The notes under the pieces were generated by a model. That model was not told the origin of the DNA and did no database searches. It saw nothing but the letters and a program-made list of their open reading frames with translations. A DNA stretch of 47,168 nt from CAYPFY01 sp964410105 (lineage in GTDB: Bacteria > Bacteroidota > Ignavibacteria > UBA10030 > SZUA-254): NCBI GenBank assembly GCA_964410105.1, contig CAYPFY010000025.1, positions 1 to 47,168 of the forward strand. The letters are read 5' to 3'. Below, in pieces: positions 35,606-43,529 of the stretch. The first letter of the stretch is position 1. Every line of letters starts with the position of its first letter. The translations under genes were made by a program, and so were the position numbers.

Positions 35606-35913
35606 GGCAATTCTTCGACAGTGACGGCACCGACCATCTCTTGGCCGACTGCGAGCAGCTGGCTGAAAAGATCCCCACGATCGATCTTTCGCTGCCGAAG
35701 GAGTCCTTCGAGCATGACGCCCTCGGGAAGCAGGCCCTCAAAAAAGGGAGGAAAGCTTGAAAAGTCGAACTCCCGATCCTCCAGAGGCATGGTCAAAGAG
35801 ACTGGTGCTCCGTCGTAGTCGGGATCATACGCGAATCTGTACCGGGTACCGCGCTGTATCTCCTCCAGGACCCCGGCCGGAATTCCCTGAAAGAATACTC
35901 TAGCCCTTCTCAT
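35602..35913 (-). CDS. hipS: HipS-like antitoxin (HipA N-terminal subdomain alone)
   Basis: A 103-residue protein matching the N-subdomain-1 of HipA (RARVFFQGIPAGVLEE, VSLTMPLED, FPPFFEGLLPEG, DLFSQLLAVGQEMVGAV). In HipBST loci this domain is a separate gene and its product neutralises HipT, while HipB acts mainly as DNA-binding partner. It overlaps hipB by 14 bases and hipT by 4, so all three are translationally linked. That it is not a broken hipA is supported by its clean start, the conserved domain edges and the three-gene order. Confidence 0.85.
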   Translation of the reverse strand: MRRARVFFQGIPAGVLEEIQRGTRYRFAYDPDYDGAPVSLTMPLEDREFDFSSFPPFFEGLLPEGVMLEGLLRQRKIDRGDLFSQLLAVGQEMVGAVTVEELP

Positions 35914-36142
35914 CGTCTTTCGTTCTGCTGGAATGGTGGACGCGTGATAAGAGGGGGCTGTCGAATCTCACCGAAATATTGAGAACATGAAGAACTTTTT
36001 TCAGCGTATCCCACCTCACCGAGACTTTCCCCTTCTCGATATCAAATATGACCGTCTTTCCGACACCGGCCAGGGCGGCGAGTTCTGCCTGAGTCAGTCC
36101 GCTCCTTTTCCGGTGAGTCCGAACTATCGCCTTAAGATCCAT
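35900..36142 (-). CDS. hipB: HipB-like Xre/HTH repressor
   Basis: An 80-residue DNA-binding protein with a Cro/C1-type helix-turn-helix at about 16-56 (LTQAELAALAGVGKTVIFDI) and a short charged tail (HHSSRTKDDEKG). It is the first gene of the toxin-antitoxin operon and should repress it, alone or with HipS and HipT. Three palindromic sites lie upstream, one of them only 18 bases before this ATG. The ribosome site is weak (AGAGG), which could keep output low. Confidence 0.88.
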   Translation of the reverse strand: MDLKAIVRTHRKRSGLTQAELAALAGVGKTVIFDIEKGKVSVRWDTLKKVLHVLNISVRFDSPLLSRVHHSSRTKDDEKG

Positions 36143-36160
36143 AGATCGCTGCCTCTGGAA

Positions 36161-36178
36161 TTACCGCTCTGACGGTAA
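36161..36178. promoter_or_regulatory. HipB operator candidate O1
   Basis: TTACCGCTCTGACGGTAA: perfect 6-base arms TTACCG/CGGTAA with a 6-base centre. It lies in the 5' leader, downstream of the predicted transcription start. Confidence 0.8.
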
Positions 36179-36227
36179 ATATCCCTGTTTTATGGTCTGA
36201 ACTACCAGCTTTAGGTCTTTCTATTAG

Positions 36228-36256
36228 AATTTACCGCTTCAGCGGGAAAAAGTCAA
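36228..36256 (-). promoter_or_regulatory. Promoter of hipBST
   Basis: On the minus strand TTGACT (36256-36251), a 17-base spacer, TAAATT (36233-36228). Operator O2 fills the spacer and the last bases of the -10 box, a layout expected for direct repression. Confidence 0.75.
36231..36248. promoter_or_regulatory. HipB operator candidate O2, inside the promoter
   Basis: TTACCGCTTCAGCGGGAA: an 18-base palindrome with one mismatch between arms, centred 70 bases from O1 and between the -35 and -10 boxes. Confidence 0.8.
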
Positions 36257-36301
36257 GAGTAAGCGATAAAAAACTCTGGCACGAGGCATGAGACCAGTAA
36301 A

Positions 36302-36319
36302 TTACTGCCTCAGCGGTAA
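36302..36319. promoter_or_regulatory. HipB operator candidate O3
   Basis: TTACTGCCTCAGCGGTAA: same pattern with one changed base in the left arm, centred 71 bases from O2 and 46 bases upstream of the -35 box. Confidence 0.78.
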
Positions 36320-36412
36320 AAAGGCCCTTCATTCACCTGCTAGAAGGTCCCCTAGCGGACTGGTGAGGTGGTAGATTTTGGACGGATCTTGAAGAGTTTC
36401 TGGGGGTTCGAA

Positions 36413-37987
36413 TCACTCCCATTCAATAGTCGAGGGAGGCTTGGAGCTGACATCGTAGACCACCCGGTTGACTCCTCGGACCTCATTGACAATCCGGCTG
36501 GACGCGGTGGCGAGAAGGTCGTACGGCAGGTGCGCCCAGTCCGCCGTCATGCCGTCGACGGAGTTGACCGCGCGGAGGGCTATCACATTCTCATACGTCC
36601 TTTGATCCCCCATGACGCCAACGGTCTGGACGGGGAGCAGAACGCAGAAGGCCTGCCAGACCGAATCATAGCACCCGGCATTCCGGATCTCTTCGATGAA
36701 TATGTGATCCGCTTCCCGGACGATCCTGAGCTTTTCCTCGGTGACATCCCCTATGATCCGGACGGCGAGCCCGGGTCCGGGGAACGGGTGCCGGTTGATC
36801 AGCTCCTCCGGCAGCTGGAGCCGGCGGCCGATCGCCCGCACTTCGTCCTTGAACAGCTCACGGAACGGCTCGATCAGTTTGAAATGCATTTTCTCCGGCA
36901 ATCCGCCGACATTGTGATGGGTCTTGATCGTATGGGACGGTCCCCGGAAAGAAACCGATTCGATCACATCCGGATAGAGAGTCCCCTGGGCGAGGTACCG
37001 GGCCCCGCCGATCATCCCCGCCTCCTTTTCGAATACCTCAATAAAAGTTTTCCCGATTATTTTTCGCTTCAGTTCGGGGTCAGACACTCCTTTCAGATTC
37101 CTGAGAAAGACTTCCGAGGCGTCGACATAGCGCAGCTTGAGCCTGTCGCCATAGAGCCGGATGATAAACTCGCTTTCATCCTTTCTCATCAGACCGTTAT
37201 TGATATGGATGCAGCAGAGCTGATCGCCGATGGCCTGCGAGAGGAGGGCGGCGAGGACGGAGGAGTCGACTCCCCCGCTGAGAGCGCAGATCACCACATT
37301 CCCATCGACTCTGGAGCGGATGTCATCGACCGCCGTCTCGATGATCGATTCAGCGTTCCATCCTCCCCGGCTTCCGCATATTTTCAGAAAATTCGAAAGA
37401 ATCTTCTTTCCCTCCGCGGTATGCGCGACCTCCGGGTGGAACTGGACCCCATAGATTTTTTTCGCGGGATTGCGGACCGCGCAGATGGGAGAGTTTTTGG
37501 TGTGGCCGATACTCCCAAAACCTTCCGGAATTCTTGTGAGGGCGTCCCCGTGACTCATCCAGACAACCGTCGACACGTCTCCCGGGGTAGCGTCCGGCTC
37601 CTCCCCTGTCGTACGTCCCGAAATGCCGGCAAAAAGGTCCGATCGATCGTCGATGAACAGCCGGGCAAAGCCATATTCATGGCGTGCGGAGGTATCCACC
37701 TGTCCCCGGAGCGCGTGGGCGATCACCTGGAGCCCGTAACAGATCCCGAGGATCGGTATGTTGAGCGAAAACAATTCGGGGGCCGGGTGGGGTGCGCCCG
37801 GATCGTAGACGCTGGAGGGACCTCCTGACAGGATGATCCCGATAGGTTTGAGGGCCAAAATCTCGTCTGCGGACATCGAATAGGGATGCAATTCCGAATA
37901 AACCCCCAACTCTCTCACCCGGCGTGCGATGAGCTGAGAGTACTGGGAGCCGAAATCCAGGACGAGAATTGACTCAGGGTGACGCAT
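36413..37987 (-). CDS. guaA: GMP synthase (glutamine-hydrolysing)
   Basis: A 524-residue bifunctional enzyme that turns XMP into GMP with glutamine and ATP. Amidotransferase domain about 1-205 with the catalytic triad Cys83 (GICYGLQ), His184 and Glu186 (QFHPEV). ATP pyrophosphatase domain with P-loop SGGVDSS at 237-243. C-terminal dimerisation domain with RHPFPGPGLAVRI and the ending NRVVYDVSSKPPSTIEWE, almost invariant in GuaA. A small extra stretch (TTGEEPDATPGDVS, about 126-139) precedes the usual VWMSHGD. A short hairpin ACCGAA/TTCGGT lies directly upstream of the ATG (37993-38010). It is a core gene, unrelated in function to its neighbours. Confidence 0.97.
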   Translation of the reverse strand: MRHPESILVLDFGSQYSQLIARRVRELGVYSELHPYSMSADEILALKPIGIILSGGPSSVYDPGAPHPAPELFSLNIPILGICYGLQVIAHALRGQVDTSARHEYGFARLFIDDRSDLFAGISGRTTGEEPDATPGDVSTVVWMSHGDALTRIPEGFGSIGHTKNSPICAVRNPAKKIYGVQFHPEVAHTAEGKKILSNFLKICGSRGGWNAESIIETAVDDIRSRVDGNVVICALSGGVDSSVLAALLSQAIGDQLCCIHINNGLMRKDESEFIIRLYGDRLKLRYVDASEVFLRNLKGVSDPELKRKIIGKTFIEVFEKEAGMIGGARYLAQGTLYPDVIESVSFRGPSHTIKTHHNVGGLPEKMHFKLIEPFRELFKDEVRAIGRRLQLPEELINRHPFPGPGLAVRIIGDVTEEKLRIVREADHIFIEEIRNAGCYDSVWQAFCVLLPVQTVGVMGDQRTYENVIALRAVNSVDGMTADWAHLPYDLLATASSRIVNEVRGVNRVVYDVSSKPPSTIEWE

Positions 37988-38200
37988 GTTCTACCGAAGA
38001 CAATTTCGGTGATATAAGGATTTGACCATGTTTCTGAAAAATGACAATCACACTGCCCGCAAGTTTTTCAGTTCCCCCTGGCGGGGTTTCGAAAAACCTT
38101 TCGTCCGGGCAACGTCGGACGACCGTTCCTCGCCTGACCGCTTCATCACCGATACCGCGGCGGGTCAAGCAATCCGGCATGCCTGACGATTCTTAGGGTT

Positions 38201-38224
38201 TACAAAAATACGAACCTCAGTTCG
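38201..38224 (-). terminator. Weak intrinsic terminator after the YCF48-type T9SS gene
   Basis: On the minus strand CGAAC-TGAG-GTTCG followed by TATTTTT, 15 bases after the stop codon. The stem is only 5 bp, so termination may be partial and allow read-through into guaA. Confidence 0.5.
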
Positions 38225-38238
38225 AAAAACCAAGAATT

Positions 38239-41200
38239 CTAACGAATGATCAGCATCTTCTTGACGCCAATATAATCCCCTGCCGTCAGTCTGCAAAAAT
38301 AGATTCCGGTCGGAAGCCCGGCCGCATTCCACGTCACCGACCTCGTCCCAGCCTGCTGCTGCTCTTCGACAAGCTTTACAATCTGGCGCCCCAGAAGGTC
38401 GAAGACCGAAATCACCACATGGGCGCTCCGGGGAAGTTGATAGCGGATCGTCGTCGTAGGGTTAAACGGATTCGGGAAATTCTGTTCAAGAACAAATGCG
38501 GCCGGAAGGCGTTCAGGCGTCGAGACTGCCGACGGCATGAGAGGTCCTCTCGAGATGAATGTCAGAGATGAGATCGCCGGGTTTGTCACAATGATGCTAT
38601 CGGCGGCCTTCATGTCGACAGCGGAGCCAAGCGAGTCGGTCATGATGAGAGGACCGCTGAACGTGTTTTCAAGCAATTTTCTGGGCCAGAGGATTGTGAC
38701 CGGGTAGTCGCCATCGAAGAAATACCCCGGGCGGAAAGATATCTTGAAAGTATCCGACTGTGAGGACGAAACATAATCTCTCACGTCTATCCACGATCCG
38801 TAGCCAAACCTGTCGAGCGAGTCCCGCGGATCGACAAACCGCGCATCAAACAGCCCGTAGGTTTGAGGCGGTATCTCGAACTCCCCTTCCGAGAAATCGA
38901 TATTGGTCGCATGCGGATCAACACCCCAGACGCCGTAGGTCGCGCCCGCGCGGAGTCCAAACCAGATGTCCCGCCGGTTCGACCGGCTGCTGTCGTACAC
39001 CGTGAGCGCAACCCTGATGCGCCGCGGTATAATGTGAAAACTGAAGTCCAGACCAGTATAATTCTTTCCGAAAGTGCGGATGTCAAACGAATGAGCTTGA
39101 CCGGATCGTGGGAGAATCTGTTCCCATGACGGTTGGGATTCGACCGAAACAGACGTGATACCCGCATCGACACGTCCGAAATAATAGTGGCCGGAGGAAT
39201 CAGTTAGAGCCGAATCTGCCGTGTTGCCGAACAGGCGGACACGCCAGCCCGGGAGACCGCGATCGGAGAAGTCCCTCCTTCCGTTCTCATCGAGGTCGTG
39301 AAAAACTGACCCCGCGATCGTATTCCAAGGAAAATGGTTCCCAAAGAAAACCGTAGCGGTATCGTCAAGCCCGAGCTTGATTGTGTAAAAGCCCGCCGAC
39401 GGAAAAGTCGGACTCCACCCGGGGAGAGTGCCCTGGGACAGAGTGTATGAGCCGGAATCGAGTCCCGTCAGTGAGAATCCCCCCTGTTGGTCGGTTGTAA
39501 GCGTCGACTGGACCTTCCCGTCAATTGTGACTGGCCAGTTCGGGATGCCGGGCTCCAGGGAAAGGAGCGTGCTGTCCCTGTTGAAATCATCGACCACCTT
39601 TCCACGGATCACTCCATGTCGAGGCGGTCCGTAGACGATGTCACCGGGAAAAACGGGGGCGATCTTATACACCCTGAACCCTCCTGCCGTGGGACTTGAC
39701 ATGATGACTCCGCGGATTGTATCAATCCGCGCGCCGAGGGGCGGGAGTACGAATGTGGACAGAGGGTGGCGGTGATTCCCGAGAGTGAACCAAACGGATT
39801 GGTCCGATGTCGGAATGGTATTCCCGCGATCGTCGGCGAGGTTGACGGTACCCGCTCCCCTGTTCACGTAGGACATCACGGCAACGTTGTGGAACTCGAC
39901 CAGAACTCCCTCAAAGGGTTCGCCGCCCGAGAACGAGGTATGTCCTGTTGAATAGCCCCCGGTATGAAAATCAGAGATTTCCTTCACGACGAGAGGTGGA
40001 ACTTTTTGGGCGTTTTGTATCAAAAAGTCGTCGGGGAAATAGGTTGTCATGGAATTCATCGTTCCCGGGGGAATCTCCCAGACTCCTCCGGAAATGCTTG
40101 CCCCGTCCCTCCGTCGTAGAGTGAAGAATGCGTCCTTGACCGGGCAGGCCGAAAGGTCCAGAACCAGGCCGTTCCACGCAGAGCCGGTCGCCGCTGCATC
40201 GGCAACAGCCATAAGCGGCACTCCGCTTGCCGGGTCATACAGTATGCCTGCAGGGATCGTGCAGACCGAATTCAGTTGTGCAAGGTGGGAGTTCCGCAGA
40301 GGTGTCGCCTGGAGGGTCCAGCGCGACGGATCCTGGTATTGAACGGAATCCGCGACCAAGAGCGAGTCAGCTGGAACTCCCTGAATCTCTCTTACGGATC
40401 TAAGAGGGTAATCTGCGATAGTAAAACTGCGCGTGGCCGACCAGGGTCCCTCCCCGCCCTGAATAATCTGGACGCCCCAGTAGTACTGCTGACCGACTGT
40501 GACTTGGGGCAGGAAGGCAAAGGTGTCGGGTACGACCGCGTCGAGAATCGTCAGCTCATGCAGAAACTGAGGATCGGTCGCCACCTGAACCCTGTAGGAC
40601 GAAGCACCCGGAACCGAATGCCATCGCAGGGGCATCGCACCCAGATGGAACGGATAATTATCGCGGGGGGAAATCAATGGGGGTTTAAAGAGTCCCCCCC
40701 CGTCCGTCGTGCGGAGAATTAAACCGAACTGTCCCACGGCAATCGCTCTATTCCCATCCACGCTCGAAATATCGTTGCACCGAATCGAAGAATAGGAATC
40801 TTCTTCGAACCAGTGCGTTCCGCCGTCGATCGTGCGCATGATGACCGTGCCGGATTGCGAGGGTCCGATCACAAAAGCCGCATCATTCCCAGGATAGCAG
40901 ACGGAGCTAAAAGAAAACCCGAACGATTGCGAGCTCCAGGTGCGTCCCCCGTCGGAGGTTTTGAAAATATACCCGTCGGTGGTTGGTGCGATCCCGTTCA
41001 GGGGATCCGCGAAAGCAACATCCACTATCCGCCCGGACGGTTTGAGGAGCCAGGTCATGCCGCCGTCAAACGTACGGAGAATAACTCCCGTCCCCACAGC
41101 GATCCCGGTCATGGGATTGGAAAAATAAACGCCGGTCAGCGGATGCACGGTGCCGGATGCCTGCAGAAGCCACGAGGTGCCTCCGTCGCTGGAATGGAGT

Positions 41201-41601
41201 ATGAGCCCGGCATCGCCGACGATTGTCCCGTTGCTCGGCCCGGTAAAAAAAATCTTCCTGAGATTCTGCCCGGACGTGTCAAATCCTGCGGACCAGCGCA
41301 ACCCGGCGTCCGTCGTCCGGAGGATCGTGCCGTAATCTCCGACGGCGAACCCTGTATCCCTGTTGAGGAAAAACACGCCGGACAGAGAAAAAGATATCCC
41401 GCTCGGCTGTCTGAGCCAGCTCGCGCCTCCGTCGGTTGTCCGAATGATCGTGCCGCCGGATCCTACTGCGACGGCGGTCGCCGAATCGATGCATGCGACC
41501 GCCGTGAGGTCTGCCGACGTCCCGCTCGGTTGAGTAACCCACCCTTGACCATAAGCGTGCTGCAGTGAAAGAAGAAGGATGGAGGTTATGCGAAAAGCCA
41601 A
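38239..41601 (-). CDS. T9SS surface protein with YCF48-like propeller and SdrD-B domains
   Basis: A 1120-residue secreted protein. Signal peptide about 1-19 (ends HAYGQ). Residues about 20-310 are YCF48/BNR-like blades (GGTIIRTTDGGASW, GDYGTILRTTDAG, VGDAGLILHSSDGG). One FnIII-like domain (about 315-405, YRVQVATDP), a nucleic-acid-binding OB-like or DUF5689-like part (about 540-665, VNLADDRGNTI), two SdrD-B-like domains (about 668-860, VVDDFNRDS, FHDLDENGRRDF), and a C-terminal T9SS type A signal (NFPNPFNPTTTIRY, TGIYFCRL). The start is TTG with AAGG about 8 bases upstream; no ATG fits the signal peptide. It is divergent from the SLOG-TIR gene pair and shares a 191-base intergenic region with it. 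Confidence 0.88.
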   Translation of the reverse strand: MAFRITSILLLSLQHAYGQGWVTQPSGTSADLTAVACIDSATAVAVGSGGTIIRTTDGGASWLRQPSGISFSLSGVFFLNRDTGFAVGDYGTILRTTDAGLRWSAGFDTSGQNLRKIFFTGPSNGTIVGDAGLILHSSDGGTSWLLQASGTVHPLTGVYFSNPMTGIAVGTGVILRTFDGGMTWLLKPSGRIVDVAFADPLNGIAPTTDGYIFKTSDGGRTWSSQSFGFSFSSVCYPGNDAAFVIGPSQSGTVIMRTIDGGTHWFEEDSYSSIRCNDISSVDGNRAIAVGQFGLILRTTDGGGLFKPPLISPRDNYPFHLGAMPLRWHSVPGASSYRVQVATDPQFLHELTILDAVVPDTFAFLPQVTVGQQYYWGVQIIQGGEGPWSATRSFTIADYPLRSVREIQGVPADSLLVADSVQYQDPSRWTLQATPLRNSHLAQLNSVCTIPAGILYDPASGVPLMAVADAAATGSAWNGLVLDLSACPVKDAFFTLRRRDGASISGGVWEIPPGTMNSMTTYFPDDFLIQNAQKVPPLVVKEISDFHTGGYSTGHTSFSGGEPFEGVLVEFHNVAVMSYVNRGAGTVNLADDRGNTIPTSDQSVWFTLGNHRHPLSTFVLPPLGARIDTIRGVIMSSPTAGGFRVYKIAPVFPGDIVYGPPRHGVIRGKVVDDFNRDSTLLSLEPGIPNWPVTIDGKVQSTLTTDQQGGFSLTGLDSGSYTLSQGTLPGWSPTFPSAGFYTIKLGLDDTATVFFGNHFPWNTIAGSVFHDLDENGRRDFSDRGLPGWRVRLFGNTADSALTDSSGHYYFGRVDAGITSVSVESQPSWEQILPRSGQAHSFDIRTFGKNYTGLDFSFHIIPRRIRVALTVYDSSRSNRRDIWFGLRAGATYGVWGVDPHATNIDFSEGEFEIPPQTYGLFDARFVDPRDSLDRFGYGSWIDVRDYVSSSQSDTFKISFRPGYFFDGDYPVTILWPRKLLENTFSGPLIMTDSLGSAVDMKAADSIIVTNPAISSLTFISRGPLMPSAVSTPERLPAAFVLEQNFPNPFNPTTTIRYQLPRSAHVVISVFDLLGRQIVKLVEEQQQAGTRSVTWNAAGLPTGIYFCRLTAGDYIGVKKMLIIR

Positions 41602-41792
41602 TCGGAGCCTTAATGAAGGTGTAACTCTAAGCTATCGAAATTCGCGTGAGGATGCAATACTATACGGCAGGATTTCGTGGCAGGGAGACCCAATGCTTGT
41701 AATTATTTGAATTTTCCTTTACCTTTCTGCCCGTGACAAAGTGAGAATCTCCATTCCCTGAGAAGGAGGCTGTAACAGAAACTCAATCCTCG
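41602..41792. other. Divergent intergenic region upstream of the SLOG-TIR pair
   Basis: No gene. On the plus strand TTGTAA, 17 bases, TACCTT could be a weak promoter for the SLOG gene. AAGGAGG near 41763 is a good ribosome site but about 23 bases from the chosen ATG, so the real start or a second signal may be misjudged. Confidence 0.35.
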
Positions 41793-43511
41793 ATGGCAGA
41801 GATGGACAAACAGCTTGACGGGGTTCTTATTCCCATTGTGCTCGGAGTGACCGGGCATCAGGATATTTCCGCCCAGGACTATCCGGCCCTGCGCGCGAAG
41901 GTCAGAGAGGTCCTCCTCGAAATCAAGAGCCGGCATGTCAATTCGCCTGTCATACTCCTCTCTCCGCTTGCGGAGGGGGCGGACAGGCTTGCCGCACAGG
42001 AGGCGATCGGATGCGGGATCGATCTCATCGTCCCGCTTCCCATGGAGATCGACGAGTACGAAAAGGATTTCCGGGACAAAGAATCCCGCGATGAATTCCG
42101 GAGGCTCCTCAAACTTGCGCGTACATCCCACGTGGTGACGGCGTCGGGCAAACCAGCTTCAGGCCCCGCGGATTCAGCCCGGGAGAATTGGTACGCGAGT
42201 CTCGGTGCCTATATTGCGAACCAGTGCCAGATCCTGATCGCGCTCTGGGACGGCGCGGAGACGGAACTCACCGGGGGGACCTCGGAAATCGTCCGATACA
42301 AGCTGGAGGGCGTGCCCGACATCTTCTCTCATCGCCTTCAGAGACTCCGGCACATCGAAAGCGGCCCCGTTTATCACATCCTCACCCCGAGAATCACGAA
42401 CCCAGCATCGCAGCATCAATCGCCCGCCCTTCGGAAGTTATTCCCGCGATACTGGGGTGATCCGGGCCAGGCGGAGGCAGTTTACAGGCAGATACTCGAC
42501 AGCATCGACGCGTTCAATCGGGATGTGGCGAAGAACAGATCGGTTCTTGATGAGGAGTCGCCAAGTAGCCGGAGCAACATACTTGAGGCGGACAGTGTCG
42601 ATGGGGGGATCGATCATCAACCGATGCTCAATAAGTATGTCGCCGCCGACGTTCTGGCGAACCTGTTCAAATCATACCGGATCAGGACTATCCTGTGGCT
42701 GATCTCTCTGATAATCATTGCATTCCTTTTCTTCCAGATCTACCTTGAGTTCGGACGAAATCCCACGGTCCTCCTGGCGTACCCGTTGCTTCTTGGAATT
42801 GCAGGACTTGTTTACTGGGCCGCAAAGAGGCGCCGGTTTGATCTCAAGCACGAAGATTATCGTGCGCTGGCGGAAGCGATGAGAGTACAGTATTTCTGGC
42901 ATATGGCCGGGATTGAGGAAAACGTGGCCGACCATTATCTGAGGAAGCACAAAGGTGAGCTAGAGTGGATCCGTTATGCAATTCGCGGATGGTCGCTCTC
43001 GAATATTTTCCCCGATGCGGTACAGACATCGGTGGAGGCGGCGGGATTCAGACTGACCATTCACCATTGGGTGGAGCACCAGAGGCGTTGGTTTGAACGC
43101 CGGAGCTCACAGGACCAAGGAAGCGTCGAGAGGCTCGAGAAGTGGGGGAACAGCTTATTTTTCATCGGAGTTGCTGCAGCGTTGGGCATACTGGCCCTTC
43201 ACTATACGGGCATGCATGTTGAGTTTTTCTACAGTTTTCTGCTGGTGCTTGTGGCGATGGCGCTTACCTTATCGGGCGCAATACACGGCTACGTTGAAAA
43301 GATGGTCCTCTCAGAGCAATCGAAGCAGTACCATCGGATGGCGACCCTTTATGCGATGGGCATGAATCAACTCGACGAGCTATCGCGTAGCGGCAACTCG
43401 GAGGATGTCAGGGAAATCCTTTTTGAGCTGGGGAAAGAGGCGCTTGTGGAGAACGGAGACTGGTTGCTTCTCCATCGCTCGCGTCCCCTCGAAATGCCGA
43501 AGGCGGGATAA
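41793..43511 (+). CDS. SLOG domain protein with four predicted membrane helices (SLATT-like effector candidate)
   Basis: A 572-residue protein. The N-terminal about 200 residues are a SLOG (LOG/DprA/TIR-like Rossmannoid) domain: VLGVTGHQDI at 17-25, SPLAEGADRLAAQEAI at 57-72, LIVPLP at 78-83, and LIALWDG ... GGTSEIVRY at 148-169, the usual ligand-binding elements. Membrane helices lie at about 300-317, 325-343, 453-471 and 477-498, separated by a helical, charged 110-residue part. The end (ENGDWLLLHRSRPLE) looks conserved and recalls the SMODS/SLOG-associated 2TM (SLATT) effectors. SLOG domains bind nucleotide-derived signals, and membrane effectors act by breaching the membrane (family knowledge). 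It precedes the TIR gene by 18 bp. The function here is inferred. Confidence 0.8.
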   Translation: MAEMDKQLDGVLIPIVLGVTGHQDISAQDYPALRAKVREVLLEIKSRHVNSPVILLSPLAEGADRLAAQEAIGCGIDLIVPLPMEIDEYEKDFRDKESRDEFRRLLKLARTSHVVTASGKPASGPADSARENWYASLGAYIANQCQILIALWDGAETELTGGTSEIVRYKLEGVPDIFSHRLQRLRHIESGPVYHILTPRITNPASQHQSPALRKLFPRYWGDPGQAEAVYRQILDSIDAFNRDVAKNRSVLDEESPSSRSNILEADSVDGGIDHQPMLNKYVAADVLANLFKSYRIRTILWLISLIIIAFLFFQIYLEFGRNPTVLLAYPLLLGIAGLVYWAAKRRRFDLKHEDYRALAEAMRVQYFWHMAGIEENVADHYLRKHKGELEWIRYAIRGWSLSNIFPDAVQTSVEAAGFRLTIHHWVEHQRRWFERRSSQDQGSVERLEKWGNSLFFIGVAAALGILALHYTGMHVEFFYSFLLVLVAMALTLSGAIHGYVEKMVLSEQSKQYHRMATLYAMGMNQLDELSRSGNSEDVREILFELGKEALVENGDWLLLHRSRPLEMPKAG

Positions 43512-43529
43512 GCCTTTCAAGAACTCCAA

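Noticed and set aside
36330..36420. tRNA-like T-loop (GGGGGTTCGAATC) and a D-loop-like GGTGGTAGA before guaA's end
   Set aside because: The T-stem has a mismatch, no acceptor stem can be formed with upstream sequence, and the T-loop overlaps the guaA stop codon.
36368..37828. 486-codon open frame opposite guaA
   Set aside because: guaA on the minus strand is unambiguous; the opposite frame is open because of GC-rich codon use and matches no family I know.
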